Notes: generated by a model not told the origin, from the letters alone. A stretch of DNA of 64,000 nt from Hyphomonas sp. (GCA_013791775.1 VMTE01000030.1:91295-155294), one strand, 5' to 3'; positions 34,463-44,360 are shown, counted from the stretch's first letter. Program-made: numbers and translations.

Positions 34463-36199
34463 TCAGGACTCGCGCACGAAGGCCCAGCGGATGCAGTTGG
34501 GCGGCTGGCTGCCGTCGCCGTTGGGATCGGCGAAGCCCGCCAGCACGATCTGCTCGGGCTGCTCGACGATGCCGCGCGCAAGATAGACCGTCTTCTCGAG
34601 GCGCGCGCCCTCATGGCTGGTGCGGAACCGCCAGACGCGGCCATTGTCGCACATCAGGCGGATGGCGTCCTTGCTCATCATGGCGGTGACGGTGGGGTGG
34701 AGGTGGAAGCGGATCTCGAAGGGGAGGTGCTTCTTGTCGTCGCTCGGCGTCTGGGCGACCGGGCGGACGAGGGAGTCCTCGCCGGTCAGGCGGTCGCCCT
34801 CGCCGGAGATGAAGATGCGGCGGCGGTGGAGCAGGCCGTACGCAGCCTTGTAGCCGGCATGCTGGGCATCGAGCCAGATCTCGGCGGCTTCCTCGAGGCG
34901 TTTGGCGGCGATGCCTTCCGGGCCGATGAGGGCCCGCAGGCGCGTCTCGTCATTGACGATGAAGACGCCCGAGTCGCGCCCGCCGAGGACGAGGGTGGAG
35001 TGGGCGCTGGTGCGGCGCACGGCGGCCTGCCAGTCCACATTGACCTCGGCGGAGTAGCCGCAGGAGGTGACGATCCGGGCCGCTCCGTCGGAAAGCTCGA
35101 AGCCGAGCGCGCCGGCGCGGGCCTGGTCGCCGAACGGCCGGGGCGGGGCCTCGCCGCAATCGAGCACAAGGCGCAGAGGACCTTTCTCGACTTTCTGGAA
35201 GCCGGACTTCGGCGCGAACATGAACTTGCGCGGCGGCGCGGGCAGGCGGGCGAGGGCGGCGTTGACCACTTCGGGGCGCGATTCGTCGCCGTCATGGAAG
35301 GTGTTGAGGGCGCCGTCGCCGGCCTGGAAGAAGGCCAGCATGGCGCCGATGCGGGGGATCCACTTGTCCATCCAGTCCGGCACGGGGCGGCCGGCCCGCT
35401 GCAAGGCGCCAGACAGGGTCTGCAGGTGGATCAGCGCGGACAGGACATGGGCTGGGCTGCGGGTGACGTGGCCGCCATCGGGCAGGATCTGCGCGGTGCA
35501 TTCGGCCTCGAGCCGGTCCAGTGCGTCGCCGAGGCCGGACCCGGCGCGCAGGCAGAGCGAGCCGGCGACGAGGACGACCGCACCGAGCCAGCGCGATTTC
35601 GGGTCATTGGCCGCGCCGAGAGTTTCCTGGACATAGCGCAGCTGACGCGACAGGCTTTCGAGGCGGGCGGTGCGGGCCGCGTCATCGCCCGCTTCCAGCA
35701 GGTCCGGGCCGCACCGCAGCCAATTCCAGCACCGGCTGGTGGTGGGTTCGAGGCGCCAGGCGAAGCCGTGGAACTTGCCGAACTTCAGCGTCCAGTCATC
35801 GGTCAGTGCAATCAGGCGCGCCCTGCCGGTCTCGCCCTGTGCGAGCAGGTCCGCCGCCCAGCCGAACCGGTGCACCCGGTCGGCGAAGTGGCGCGACGGC
35901 ATCTCGACGCTCCAGGGCGACTGGCCGGGCTGCAGCACGATGCGCTGCTGGCCGATGCGCCAGACATCGCGCAGCAGTGCCTCGCCTCGCCGGTCGTCCG
36001 GGGGCAGAAGGTTTTCCAGGTGGAGGCTGTAGGCGGTGGGGGCCGAACCGGTGAGTTTCAGCTTCTGCAGCGCCGAGACCTTGGCGTCTTCCCCGGCAGC
36101 GCCGCGGAACCGGCGCCAGAGGGCGGCGTCGTCGCTGCTCGTCCGTGTCCGGTCTGCCTGAAACTCTTCGCTGATGTCTGACAAGTCCTGGCCGTCCAA
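34463..36199 (-). CDS. Heparinase II/III family protein
   Basis: 578 residues. An N-terminal alpha/alpha toroid-like part ([39 protein letters not shown]) and a C-terminal beta-sandwich ([37 protein letters not shown]) match the heparinase II/III-like group in alphaproteobacteria. There it is encoded with rpe and purH rather than in glycosaminoglycan-utilisation loci. No signal peptide is evident. It may be a cytosolic polysaccharide lyase-like enzyme of unknown substrate. Short spacing to rpe (12 bases) indicates an operon rpe-this gene-purH. Confidence 0.85.
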   Translation of the reverse strand: MDGQDLSDISEEFQADRTRTSSDDAALWRRFRGAAGEDAKVSALQKLKLTGSAPTAYSLHLENLLPPDDRRGEALLRDVWRIGQQRIVLQPGQSPWSVEMPSRHFADRVHRFGWAADLLAQGETGRARLIALTDDWTLKFGKFHGFAWRLEPTTSRCWNWLRCGPDLLEAGDDAARTARLESLSRQLRYVQETLGAANDPKSRWLGAVVLVAGSLCLRAGSGLGDALDRLEAECTAQILPDGGHVTRSPAHVLSALIHLQTLSGALQRAGRPVPDWMDKWIPRIGAMLAFFQAGDGALNTFHDGDESRPEVVNAALARLPAPPRKFMFAPKSGFQKVEKGPLRLVLDCGEAPPRPFGDQARAGALGFELSDGAARIVTSCGYSAEVNVDWQAAVRRTSAHSTLVLGGRDSGVFIVNDETRLRALIGPEGIAAKRLEEAAEIWLDAQHAGYKAAYGLLHRRRIFISGEGDRLTGEDSLVRPVAQTPSDDKKHLPFEIRFHLHPTVTAMMSKDAIRLMCDNGRVWRFRTSHEGARLEKTVYLARGIVEQPEQIVLAGFADPNGDGSQPPNCIRWAFVRES

Positions 36200-36211
36200 T
36201 TTATGCGGCTC

Positions 36212-36880
36212 TCAAACCCGAACCCTGGGACGGAGCGCCTGGATATTGCCTGCATAGGCGGACGGTCCGCCCTGGAATACGGCCGAACCGGCCACCACGG
36301 CGGTCACCCCGGCGGCGATGGCCTTGGGCGCAGTTTCCGCATTCAGGCCGCCGTCAATCTCGAGAATGACATCGCGCCCGGAGGCATCAATCATCCGGCG
36401 CAGTTGCTCGACCTTCTTCAGCTGGCTGGTGATGAAACTCTGACCGCCGAAACCGGGGTTCACGGACATCACCAGCACGAGGTCGATATCGTCGAGGACC
36501 GGCTCGATCACGCTGGCGGGCGTGGCCGGGTTCAGCGCGACCCCGGCACGCATGCCGGCAGCGCGGATCGCCTGGAGGGTGCGGTGCAGGTGGGGCCCGG
36601 CTTCGGGGTGGACGGTGAGAATGTCGGCGCCGGCCTTGGCGAAGGCGTCAATGAAGGGATCCACCGGCGCGATCATCAGGTGCACGTCGAACGGCTTCTT
36701 CGTGTGCGGGCGGAGCTTCTCGATCACCGGTGGTCCGAAGGTGAGGTTCGGCACGAAATGCCCGTCCATCACGTCGATGTGGATCATGTCGGCGCCGGCT
36801 GCGTCGATGGCGCGGATTTCCTCGCCGAGCTTTGCGAAGTCAGCAGAGAGAATCGATGGGGAAATGAGGACCTTGCTCAT
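36212..36880 (-). CDS. rpe: Ribulose-phosphate 3-epimerase
   Basis: 222-residue TIM barrel interconverting ribulose-5-phosphate and xylulose-5-phosphate. Motifs: [32 protein letters not shown] (metal His/Asp), [28 protein letters not shown] and the phosphate loop VAGSAVF. ATG at 36880 gives the usual [11 protein letters not shown]; a TTG two codons upstream is less likely. First gene of a minus-strand operon with the heparinase-like gene and purH. Confidence 0.96.
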   Translation of the reverse strand: MSKVLISPSILSADFAKLGEEIRAIDAAGADMIHIDVMDGHFVPNLTFGPPVIEKLRPHTKKPFDVHLMIAPVDPFIDAFAKAGADILTVHPEAGPHLHRTLQAIRAAGMRAGVALNPATPASVIEPVLDDIDLVLVMSVNPGFGGQSFITSQLKKVEQLRRMIDASGRDVILEIDGGLNAETAPKAIAAGVTAVVAGSAVFQGGPSAYAGNIQALRPRVRV

Positions 36881-36899
36881 CCCCAATCCCTAAAAGGGA

Positions 36900-36928
36900 A
36901 CAGCCGGCTGCACAAGGCAGCCGGCTGT
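36900..36928 (-). terminator. Terminator downstream of SlyB-like gene
   Basis: ACAGCCGGCTGC (36900-36911) is complementary to GCAGCCGGCTGT (36917-36928), 12 bases. Reading the minus strand the stem is followed by TCCCTTTTA. It separates the lipoprotein gene from rpe. Confidence 0.75.
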
Positions 36929-36953
36929 CCGTTTGTCAGGCTTTTGCTCGGAT

Positions 36954-37442
36954 TTACCGGGGGATCAGCTTCCAGCCATCCGCGCCGGCAATGGCGCTCA
37001 CCGGGGTGCCCGGCTGGATGTAGATGTCGGCGCCCTGGACGATCTCTTTCACTTCGCCATTGTCGAAGCGAACGATGTAGGCGTAGCCGCGCTTGGTGCC
37101 GACCGCCTTGCCGGCCTCGTTGCCCGCAACGCCGCCGATCACGGCGCCGCCGATGGCGCCGGCCGTCTGGGCCTTATCGCCGCCGCCAAGCTCCGAACCA
37201 GCGAGGCCGCCGAGCACAGCACCAGTGGCGGCACCAATGATCGAGCGATCCGGCTTGATGATCACTTCGCGCGCCGAGGTGACGACGCCGGTGTAAACGG
37301 TGGAGGCTTGGCCGACCGAGCGCGTGCTCGTGGTGCCGGGGCCATAGGCGTTGGCACAGCCCGCGAGGGCCAGGGTGAGGGCAGCCAGAGCGCCAGCAAT
37401 CGCCTTACGCGTGGCCGAGTGTGCAGAAAGCTGCATCATCAT
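36954..37442 (-). CDS. SlyB-like glycine-zipper outer-membrane lipoprotein
   Basis: 162 residues. Signal peptide with lipobox (ALTLALAGCANA), then VYTGVVTSAREVIIKP, and a glycine-zipper region (GAATGAVLGGLAGSELGGG and GAIGGAVIGGVAGNEAG, residues about 70-110). An SH3-like tail follows (GYAYIVRFDNGEVKEIVQG). The arrangement matches the SlyB/PcpL 17-kDa lipoprotein family that stabilises the outer membrane. The first of three tandem ATGs (37442) is chosen because AAAGGAAC lies nine bases upstream; the frame continues further but without signal features. Ends at a strong terminator. Confidence 0.85.
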   Translation of the reverse strand: MMMQLSAHSATRKAIAGALAALTLALAGCANAYGPGTTSTRSVGQASTVYTGVVTSAREVIIKPDRSIIGAATGAVLGGLAGSELGGGDKAQTAGAIGGAVIGGVAGNEAGKAVGTKRGYAYIVRFDNGEVKEIVQGADIYIQPGTPVSAIAGADGWKLIPR

Positions 37443-37545
37443 TCGAAAAGTTCCTTTCGCATTGCATACCTGCGATGGGGCCATATAGCCCGTAACCGCC
37501 TGAATAGGACATGAATTCTTGGTGGGAATTGCGTTCATTTGACGG

Positions 37546-38838
37546 CTAATTTGCGGGTGCGGCCAACCGGGCAATATAGAAGGCGTCACAATCGCGCGAT
37601 GGCCCGGGTAGGGTCAGCACATCGCCTTCAGGTGTCACGCAATCCTCAAAACCGGCGCATTCGGCGGCCGTCACGGGGCGGCGCGCCAATAATCCGCTGG
37701 TCAGCGCGGCGTTCACCACATCGCGCCCTTCAGCGGCCAGCGGCGAACAGACGCAATAGATGAGCGTGCCGCCGGGCGCGAGGAGACCGGCAGCTGCGGC
37801 GAGGAGCCGCGCCTGCACCCCGGGAAAGCGGGCGACATCTGCCGCCGTCTTGATCCAGGCGCCTTCCGGATGGCGGCGCAGGGTGCCGAGGGCGGAGCAG
37901 GGGGCGTCGAGCAGGATTTTCTGGAATGTCCGGCCGGGGGCCCAGGCTTCGGCGTCGGCGACGATGACTTCTGCCTTGAGGCCGGTGCGCTCCAGATTCT
38001 CGCGCAGGCGTTCGAGGCGGGGGGCCGAACGGTCGAGCGCGGTGACGTGCGCGCCGGTGGCGGCGAGTTGCAGCGTCTTGCCGCCGGGCGCGGCGCACAG
38101 GTCCAGCACGCTCTCGCCGGGCGCAGCGTTCAGCAACCGGGCCGGCAGCGCGGCGGCCTGGTCCTGCACCCACCATTCGCCCTCGGCGTAGCCGGGCAGG
38201 TCCTCGACCGCGCCGCCGGGCGCTTTAACCGAGCCGGACGCCAGGAGCTGCCCGCCGATGCGCGCCGCCAGGTCTGCGGGCGATCCGGCCGCCGTGAGAT
38301 GCAGCGCAGGTTCAGCCTGTTCGGAGGTCGCCAGGCGGCGGGCGCCGTCTGCGCCGAGACTGTCGACCAGGGCGCCGCGCAACCAGGCCGGCCAGATGTC
38401 TTCCGGCGCGAGCGAGGCGGCGGGCGGCGGCGCCTCCGACACGCGGCGCAGGGCCGCGTTGAGGAAGCTGCCGCCGGAGCGCGAGCCGCGCGACAGGCGG
38501 GCCGCATCGACGGTGGCATTCACGGCAGCGTGGGGCGCCACGTCCAGGAACCAGATCTGGGCGGCGCCGGCCCGGATCAGCGCGCGGATCTCGACGCCGG
38601 TGGCCGCGAGCGGGCGTGACAGGAAGGGCTGCACGGTCTGGTCGATCCAGCCGAGATGACGCAGCGCGGCGGACGCGATGGCACGCGCAAAGCCGCGGTC
38701 GGAGCCTTCAAGCGCGTTGTAGGTGTCCGACAGGGTCATCGCCTCGTCGAGCGTGCGCCGCTTGTCGAGCGTCAGGTGAAGGAGTTCCGCAGCCGCCAGC
38801 CGCGATTCGGCGCCGCTCACGCGGAACGGCCCGTGCAC
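37546..38838 (-). CDS. rsmB: 16S rRNA m5C967 methyltransferase (RsmB/Sun family)
   Basis: About 430 residues. An N-terminal NusB-like RNA-binding domain (LDEAMTLSDTYNALEGSDRGFARAIASAALRHLG, cited in parts: LDEAMTLSDTYNALEGS and DRGFARAIASAALRHLG) and a C-terminal SAM methyltransferase. The latter has DLCAAPGGKTLQLA, DAPCSALGTLRRHPE (first catalytic Cys) and TLIYCVCSPLAAEG (second Cys). The start is uncertain: GTG at 38838 lies 13 bases after the htpX stop; GTG at 38820 is the other option. Translation after htpX on the same strand suggests an operon. Confidence 0.9.
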   Translation of the reverse strand: MHGPFRVSGAESRLAAAELLHLTLDKRRTLDEAMTLSDTYNALEGSDRGFARAIASAALRHLGWIDQTVQPFLSRPLAATGVEIRALIRAGAAQIWFLDVAPHAAVNATVDAARLSRGSRSGGSFLNAALRRVSEAPPPAASLAPEDIWPAWLRGALVDSLGADGARRLATSEQAEPALHLTAAGSPADLAARIGGQLLASGSVKAPGGAVEDLPGYAEGEWWVQDQAAALPARLLNAAPGESVLDLCAAPGGKTLQLAATGAHVTALDRSAPRLERLRENLERTGLKAEVIVADAEAWAPGRTFQKILLDAPCSALGTLRRHPEGAWIKTAADVARFPGVQARLLAAAAGLLAPGGTLIYCVCSPLAAEGRDVVNAALTSGLLARRPVTAAECAGFEDCVTPEGDVLTLPGPSRDCDAFYIARLAAPAN

Positions 38839-38851
38839 GGACGAAGCAGGA

Positions 38852-39766
38852 TCAACCCCATGGGCCAGCCGTGCGGCGCGGGGTGAGTTCGGGGTTGCGC
38901 ATCGCGCTGATGCCCATTTCGCCGGCAAGGCGCCGCAGGGCTTCGACCCGGTTGGCGGTCGCCGGGTGGGTCGAAAAGAGGTTGTCAGGTCCGCGTCCGT
39001 TGAGCGGGTTCGAAATGTACATATGGGCCATGGCAGGTGAGCGCTCCGCATACGGATTGATCTGGGCGCGGGCACCACGTTCGATCTTTTCGAGCGCCGA
39101 GGCAAGCCAAAGCGGGTTACCGCAGATTTCGGCGCCGTGCGCGTCCGCTTCATACTCGCGCGAGCGGCTGATCGCCATCTGCACGAGGCCGGCGGCCAGC
39201 GGCGCGAGGATCATGATGGCCAGGCCCGCGATCGGATTGGAGCGGCCCTCGGAATCGCGCGGGCCGAAGAAGACCGCAAAGTTCGCGAGCATGCCGATGG
39301 CGCCAGCAAGGGTTGCCGTCACGGTCATGGTGAGGGTGTCGCGGTTTTTGACATGGGCGAGCTCGTGCGCCATGACACCGGCGACTTCCTCGCGGGTCAG
39401 TACGCTGAGCAGGCCGGTCGTCGCAACCACCGCCGCGTGCTGCGGATCGCGCCCGGTGGCGAAGGCGTTCGGCTGGGGCGTGTCGATGACGTAGATTTTC
39501 GGCTCCGGCAGGCCGCCGCGCTCGGCGAGGCGCGCGACATCCTGGCGGAAGGCGCGCAGCATCGGGTTCGAGGTTTCGGCCGGAACCTCCTGTGCGCCCT
39601 GCATCCGCAGCACGACCTTGTCCGAGTTCCACCAGGCGAAGATGTTCATGGCGGCGGCCACGCCGAACGCCAGCGTCATGCCAAGCGTTCCGCCGATCAG
39701 GTAGCCGATGCCGGCGAACAGCGCCGTCATCATGGCGAGAAGGACGAAGGTTTTGGCGGTGCCCAT
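38852..39766 (-). CDS. htpX: Zinc metalloprotease HtpX
   Basis: 304-residue membrane M48 protease. N-terminal transmembrane helices ([20 protein letters not shown]), the catalytic [14 protein letters not shown] motif (H-E-x-x-H), a further hydrophobic pair around [19 protein letters not shown] and the third ligand region [13 protein letters not shown]. It removes damaged membrane proteins, complementing FtsH. Upstream of rsmB on the minus strand and divergent from the SDHAF4-like gene. Confidence 0.96.
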   Translation of the reverse strand: MGTAKTFVLLAMMTALFAGIGYLIGGTLGMTLAFGVAAAMNIFAWWNSDKVVLRMQGAQEVPAETSNPMLRAFRQDVARLAERGGLPEPKIYVIDTPQPNAFATGRDPQHAAVVATTGLLSVLTREEVAGVMAHELAHVKNRDTLTMTVTATLAGAIGMLANFAVFFGPRDSEGRSNPIAGLAIMILAPLAAGLVQMAISRSREYEADAHGAEICGNPLWLASALEKIERGARAQINPYAERSPAMAHMYISNPLNGRGPDNLFSTHPATANRVEALRRLAGEMGISAMRNPELTPRRTAGPWG

Positions 39767-39866
39767 GGGTGAGCGGTCTCCCGGGTTCGGAAAAATCGAC
39801 TGTATGGCGGACTTTCCGCTTTGTTGAACCTATATGGGAAATCGTAAACGCGACGGGAAGACGCAA

Positions 39867-40085
39867 ATGACGGACGAAGCGGCAAATCCGGCAGAGAGGC
39901 TGTCAGAGGAAGAAGCGGCGCGGCGGGCCGCCTTGCCAGCGGCGGCGCGGCGGGCGCTGGAAGAGGCCGACCGGCGCAAGAAGGCCGAAGCGGCTTTGCC
40001 GGCGGGCGAGCAGGGCGGGCCCCGGGGCATCGAGCCCACCCGCTATGGCGACTGGGAACGCAAGGGGATCACGTACGATTTTTGA
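39867..40085 (+). CDS. SDHAF4-like (DUF1674) succinate dehydrogenase assembly factor
   Basis: About 72 residues: an Ala/Glu/Arg-rich helix followed by the invariant C-terminal signature RGIEPTRYGDWERKGITYDF. In mitochondria SDHAF4 protects flavinylated SdhA before complex II assembly; bacterial DUF1674 is presumed equivalent. Divergent from htpX, an arrangement recurrent in alphaproteobacteria. Two starts are possible: ATG at 39867 (GGGAAG upstream) or ATG at 39834, giving 83 residues and lacking a ribosome site. Confidence 0.85.
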   Translation: MTDEAANPAERLSEEEAARRAALPAAARRALEEADRRKKAEAALPAGEQGGPRGIEPTRYGDWERKGITYDF

Positions 40086-40134
40086 AGAGCGGGGCGGGCT
40101 GGAGCGGCGGCTATACTCCTATGCTGCCATTCAG

Positions 40135-40482
40135 CTACTCACCGAGCAATCGCGTTAGCATTCTGCGGATATGATCCTGTCCGCCAAAAAAGACGGCGAG
40201 CACACGAACAAGTTTCACGTCTTCATCTATGTCGAACCACGCAATGACCTGCCCAATTGTCAAATGGCGCAGCCCAGGCAGCATTTCGTCGTGCAGCGTT
40301 CCGCGATAGGGCAATTGTCCCAATCGAGTGATGTCTTCGCGGATCGACTGCACGCGCGCTTCTGCGCGCATGATGGCTGTCTCTGTGTCGTCGCCAAAGC
40401 CAACATAGCTGTCGACCAGAAACTCGAAAATCAGTGTGAAGTCGCGTCGGGCATCGGCGGCGAAGACGACCTCATATGCCAT
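40135..40482 (-). CDS. parE: ParE/RelE-type toxin
   Basis: 115 residues of the RelE/ParE fold: YEVVFAADARRDFTLIFEFL, a central LGQLPYRGTLHDEMLPGLRHL and VKLVRVLAVFFGGQDHIRRML. The R-x-L-x-V-F-x-G-x-x-H ending is typical of ParE toxins, which poison DNA gyrase; RelE-type mRNA cleavage cannot be excluded. It overlaps the antitoxin gene by 11 bases, the standard antitoxin-first arrangement. Confidence 0.85.
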   Translation of the reverse strand: MAYEVVFAADARRDFTLIFEFLVDSYVGFGDDTETAIMRAEARVQSIREDITRLGQLPYRGTLHDEMLPGLRHLTIGQVIAWFDIDEDVKLVRVLAVFFGGQDHIRRMLTRLLGE

Positions 40483-40741
40483 GTTTGGTGCGCTTGCGGG
40501 TCGCTGCGCCAGAAATGGCGTCCATTAAGTCATCGTTGGATACGAACTTTCCTCTTCGCCGTTCGATCAGAAGAGTTCGCAATGCCTCAAGCTCCAACTC
40601 GTCATTTTCGAAACGCAGGCGCAACAGTTCCAGTCCTTGCTGCAACGCAGCGCTGACAGAAGGAAATCGCCCCTTCTCGACGAGTTGGCGTGCGAAGGCA
40701 TCCTGTTCATCGGTGAGCGAGATCGAAGATTTGACAGTCAT
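40472..40741 (-). CDS. parD: ParD-type antitoxin
   Basis: 89 residues. N-terminal ribbon-helix-helix (KSSISLTDEQDAFARQLVEK, then GRFPSVSAALQQGLELL) typical of ParD, and a charged C-terminal tail that would wrap the toxin. First gene of a two-gene toxin-antitoxin operon. A dyad in its promoter region (40766-40782) fits autoregulation. The module lies next to an integrase remnant, consistent with a decayed mobile element. Confidence 0.88.
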   Translation of the reverse strand: MTVKSSISLTDEQDAFARQLVEKGRFPSVSAALQQGLELLRLRFENDELELEALRTLLIERRRGKFVSNDDLMDAISGAATRKRTKHGI

Positions 40742-40765
40742 GAATTCTCTCCTACTGACCGCAAA

Positions 40766-40782
40766 GTACTACTGGGTAGCAC
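40766..40782. promoter_or_regulatory. Candidate ParD operator
   Basis: GTACTAC (40766-40772) and GTAGCAC (40776-40782) are complementary at six of seven positions with a three-base spacer. The site lies 25 bases before the parD ATG. Autoregulation by ParD(E) is the usual case. Confidence 0.4.
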
Positions 40783-40887
40783 CCAATTCAAGTCCCCAGG
40801 CTCGCCTTCGATCGGCCGCGCCATGCCAGTTGCATGCCTCCCGCTCTGCCGTCTGCGCTGTGCAGCGGCTTGAACAGGAGGAACACC

Positions 40888-41311
40888 ATGGAAAACGAAG
40901 TGAAGCGGCCTAGCGCAGGCTCAGGGGCAGCAGCACACCGCCGATTGAATGGCGGTAAGCTGACTGGTCAGAAGCCAGCTCTGAAAATGAAGGAGGTCTG
41001 GTCGATCCGGACCCGGCTTGAACTCGACGGCGATGTGCGAAACCTCGTCCTTTTCAATCTTGCGATCAATAGCAAGCTCCGGGGCTGCGACCTCGTCCGG
41101 CTGAAGGTTGGCGATGTGGCTGAACGCCACAATGGCTGGAATGCCGGCGGACGTTGCCGAGCCGGTTCGGACGCCGGTGGGTTGCGAATTCAGTGTGTCC
41201 CAGGTGCGACCTGGAGCAACATGTTGGTCAACTGCGCAAGCGTTGATTGGTCAAAAACTCACAAACCTTGATCAGCGATGCTTCCGCCGACGGAATACGC
41301 CCACTGAATGA
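40888..41311 (+). pseudogene. Tyrosine recombinase / integrase remnant (frameshifted)
   Basis: The N-terminal 77 or so residues start after AGGAGG and match small tyrosine integrases: KMKEVWSIRTRLELDG, NLVLFNLAINSKLRGCDLVR and LKVGDVAE. Beyond about 41121 this frame loses similarity, while the next frame (from about 41108) reads AEPVRTPVGCEFSVSQVR, resembling the family's R-P-V-Q-F-E-I-T-x-x-T-R. No catalytic H-x-x-R/Y region remains; a core gene on the opposite strand begins to overlap at 41228. The product as written (128 residues) would be inactive. A relic of the element that brought parDE is likely. Confidence 0.7.
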
Positions 41312-42154
41312 GACGCACCCGTGAATGGTGCCTTTTGCAATGACAACCTCGGTATGGACGCCGTGCCGCTTTAGAAGAGTCCCATACGCAACGCCCTCGT
41401 CGAACAATGGGTCACACTCCGGGACAAGAATGACGGTTGGCGGCGTCGCCGAAAAATCATTCGCGAGCATGGGCGTAAGAAGCGGCGAGCCCGGCGAGGT
41501 TTCACCGGCGTATTGCATGGCCGCACCGACAATCGCCTCGACTGTCAGGAAATGGCGTCCCTTGCCGAACCTTCGCCGCGATGGATATCGGGCATCGGGG
41601 CGAAGATCGACAACGGGATACAGGAGAGCCTGCGCCCGGATCAATACCCCTTCAGGCGGAGTGTTGGACAGGACGGCTGCGAGGTTACCGCCTGCGCTGT
41701 CGCCAATCAGGGCGAACGCATTCCCAAATTCTGAACTCGCCCAGACAAGTAGTCCCGCCAGGGCATTCGTCTGCGCAGGTGCCGTATGCTCTGGCGCTTG
41801 TGGAAAGTCCGGGACAAGTACCCGCACCCCCAATTCAGCACAAAGCCACCGCCCTAGTGGGGCATAGCAAAGTGCGGTGCCAAGAGACCACCCCCCGCCA
41901 TGAATGAGCACGAGGGTTGTCGCGCCGGGATCGCCATCCGCCGGCTCGATCACCAGGGCTCGATTGCCGTCGCCCAGTTGGCGGCAATTGACCCAGCGTT
42001 CACAGGTCCGGCCAGATGGCGGGGCGTTCCAGCGCGCAAATACGTCATCGTACGCCCGGCGGACGACAGCAATATCCGGATCGCCTTTGACCAAAGGGGC
42101 GACGGCGTCGAGATCACGCAACACAGCCTTGGTTTCGGCATTGAGCTTGGACAT
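41228..42154 (-). CDS. Alpha/beta hydrolase, HSL-type esterase
   Basis: 308 residues. Oxyanion motif LIHGGGWSLG, nucleophile GDSAGG, acid in PECDPLFDEG and catalytic His in GTIHGC: the complete set for hormone-sensitive-lipase-type carboxylesterases. No signal peptide. The 3' end overlaps the integrase remnant. Ten bases separate it from the TonB-receptor gene upstream, so both are in one unit, suggesting that the receptor imports a compound the esterase cleaves. Confidence 0.88.
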   Translation of the reverse strand: MSKLNAETKAVLRDLDAVAPLVKGDPDIAVVRRAYDDVFARWNAPPSGRTCERWVNCRQLGDGNRALVIEPADGDPGATTLVLIHGGGWSLGTALCYAPLGRWLCAELGVRVLVPDFPQAPEHTAPAQTNALAGLLVWASSEFGNAFALIGDSAGGNLAAVLSNTPPEGVLIRAQALLYPVVDLRPDARYPSRRRFGKGRHFLTVEAIVGAAMQYAGETSPGSPLLTPMLANDFSATPPTVILVPECDPLFDEGVAYGTLLKRHGVHTEVVIAKGTIHGCVSFSGRIPSAEASLIKVCEFLTNQRLRS

Positions 42155-42164
42155 CGCGACGATC

Positions 42165-44360
42165 CTAGTAGCGGACCGAGGCGGTCAAACTCACAGTGCG
42201 CGGCGCGCCATAGTATCCTAGCTGGTAGCCTAGGCTGTCAGACAGATCGAAGCCCTGCGTGCGGTATTCTTCGTCGGACAGGTTCCGTCCCGCCAGGAGG
42301 AGGGCATATTTTCCGTCCACGAATTCAAGCCCGATGGATGCGTCATACAGGGTGTAGCTGCCCTGACGTAGAATCTCGCTGGAACTCACTGTCGGATAGA
42401 CATCTCCACGATAGGCAGCAGCCGCATTTATGACCAGTTCCGTATTACGGCCCAATGACCGGCGGTAGTTCGCCGCGATCCGGCCCGTCCAATCCGGTGC
42501 GTTCGCAGGGGTCAGCGTGTCCGAGACATCGACGCCGTTCTGTCCGATAAACTCATCATACTCGGCATCAAGATAGCCTGCCGAGATATCAAACCGCAGC
42601 GAGTCCGTCGCTTGCCAGCTCCCCTCCACTTCAAAGCCTGCAATCTGCGCCTCGGCAGCATTGGTGAAAATCGCGGCAAAGGCTCCGTTCTGTTCGGTGA
42701 AGCTGGAAACTTGCAGGTCTTTGTAATCATTAAGGAAGACGGCCGCGCTCGCGAAGATCGTGCCGTCGGCGAAGCTACCCTTTATGCCCGCCTCGTATGC
42801 GGTCAGCGTTTCGGCGTCGAACGGTTGGGCCTCGAATCCAGAGTTTGAGCGCCCGTCGAAACCACCGCTTTTGAACCCGCGTCCGATTGAAGCGTATCCG
42901 GTCACATCGTCCGTCAGGTCATACGAGACGGACAGGCGCGGCGAGGTGTTGGAGAACGTTTTCGACGTATCGACATCCGTCACCCGGACGCCGGTTCCGA
43001 TCTGCGGCACGAGCGGCGTTGCCGCATCGAAGAATTCCTGGATGCGCTTGAAGTCTTTCTCTTCTTCGGTCAACCGGACGCCGACACTGACGCTGAGGCG
43101 ATCTGAGACGTCATAGGATACGTCGCCATAGATCGCGAAAGCCGTTGTCGTCTGGTCGTTGATCGAGTTTGAAACGAAAGCGATATCAGGTCCGAAAATG
43201 CCGGATTCCGTGACATCTTCCTCGTCGAAATAGTAGATCCCGCCAACGGCCGACACAGGTCCGGCTTCATAATTGGCCTGTATTTCCTGGCTGAACTGGT
43301 TCTGGTCCTCAAAGACAAAGACCCCGAACAGCGGCGAGCCGGTCGCATCAAGGTCAAGATGCGCATCATACTCCATCTCACGATACGCCGTGGTGGAGAC
43401 GAGGCTAAGCGAGTCCGACACATCCCATGTGGCTTTCGCCGAGATGCCCTGCACGCTCAGGTCACTCAGGTCATTGAAGTCTGCCTCAACCTTGAAAGGG
43501 TCGGTGCTTGGAGCGAACGCACCGAATACCGCCGTCTCCCGGGCGGGCGTGCGGGACGTATCAGGATTATCCGTGGACCCATCCGCCGCGACCAGAATGC
43601 GGAAATTGTCTGAAATGTTGGCGAGGAGAGAGCCGCGCCATGCAAGCGTATTGCGATCGCCATCATCCTCACCGGTGATCGTGTTGTCGGCATACCCGTC
43701 ACGGGAGAGGTAGGCCACTGCGGCCTTGCCAAGCAGCCTGTCTCCGGCGATCGGGCCGGATGCCCCAAGGGTGAGGTCTGTCTGATTGTAGTTGCCGAGT
43801 GTTGCGGATGCAGAAAACTCGGGCGTTTCGCTGGGCGCGCGGGAGACGAACTTGATCGCGCCGCCAATTGTGTTGCGCCCGTAGAGCGTTCCCTGCGGCC
43901 CCCTCAGGACTTCAATGCGTTCGACATCGAAGACATCGAGGAACGAGCCCTGGGCCCTGCCGAGGTAGACGTCATCCAGGTAGATTCCGACGCCGGGGTC
44001 CGCGAAAGCAAGGCTGTCGAGTTGCCCGACGCCCCGGATATACGCGACCGTGTTCTGCGCATCGCCTTCATGCAGGACGATATTGGGGACACTGGACTGG
44101 AGATCGCCAATCTCGGTGGCGGCGAATTGGGCGATATCGTCCGCACTGATCGCGGTGACCGAGCCCGGGACATCCTTCAGGGACTCCTCACGCCGCCTCG
44201 CGGTGACGATGACCTGCCCGAGCGTCTTGACCTGGTCATCCGGAGTTTGGGTCGGCGCATCCGCCTCCTGGGCAGAGGCGGCAGGCATAAAGGCGGAAAA
44301 AGCCAGAACTGAAAAACTGGCGATTGAAATTGCATTGCGTGCGCGGCGGCGACTCATCAT
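42165..44360 (-). CDS. TonB-dependent outer-membrane receptor
   Basis: 731 residues. Signal peptide ending A-S-A-Q, a plug domain (QVIVTARRREESLKDVPGSV in the N-terminal 150 residues, with VERIEVLRGPQGTLYGRNTI, cited as VLRGPQGTLYGRNTIGG) and a 22-strand barrel ending YYGAPRTVSLTASVRY with the terminal aromatic. Belongs to the large sphingomonad/caulobacter receptor group for organic substrates rather than classic siderophores. ATG at 44360 follows GGGAGGATCCT. Cotranscribed with the esterase, and preceded by a MarR-like regulator on the same strand. Confidence 0.93.
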   Translation of the reverse strand: MMSRRRARNAISIASFSVLAFSAFMPAASAQEADAPTQTPDDQVKTLGQVIVTARRREESLKDVPGSVTAISADDIAQFAATEIGDLQSSVPNIVLHEGDAQNTVAYIRGVGQLDSLAFADPGVGIYLDDVYLGRAQGSFLDVFDVERIEVLRGPQGTLYGRNTIGGAIKFVSRAPSETPEFSASATLGNYNQTDLTLGASGPIAGDRLLGKAAVAYLSRDGYADNTITGEDDGDRNTLAWRGSLLANISDNFRILVAADGSTDNPDTSRTPARETAVFGAFAPSTDPFKVEADFNDLSDLSVQGISAKATWDVSDSLSLVSTTAYREMEYDAHLDLDATGSPLFGVFVFEDQNQFSQEIQANYEAGPVSAVGGIYYFDEEDVTESGIFGPDIAFVSNSINDQTTTAFAIYGDVSYDVSDRLSVSVGVRLTEEEKDFKRIQEFFDAATPLVPQIGTGVRVTDVDTSKTFSNTSPRLSVSYDLTDDVTGYASIGRGFKSGGFDGRSNSGFEAQPFDAETLTAYEAGIKGSFADGTIFASAAVFLNDYKDLQVSSFTEQNGAFAAIFTNAAEAQIAGFEVEGSWQATDSLRFDISAGYLDAEYDEFIGQNGVDVSDTLTPANAPDWTGRIAANYRRSLGRNTELVINAAAAYRGDVYPTVSSSEILRQGSYTLYDASIGLEFVDGKYALLLAGRNLSDEEYRTQGFDLSDSLGYQLGYYGAPRTVSLTASVRY

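Noticed and set aside
33099-34586. 495-codon plus-strand frame, and a similar 522-codon frame at 34613-36181
   Set aside because: Antisense to purH and to the heparinase-like gene; no recognisable protein features.
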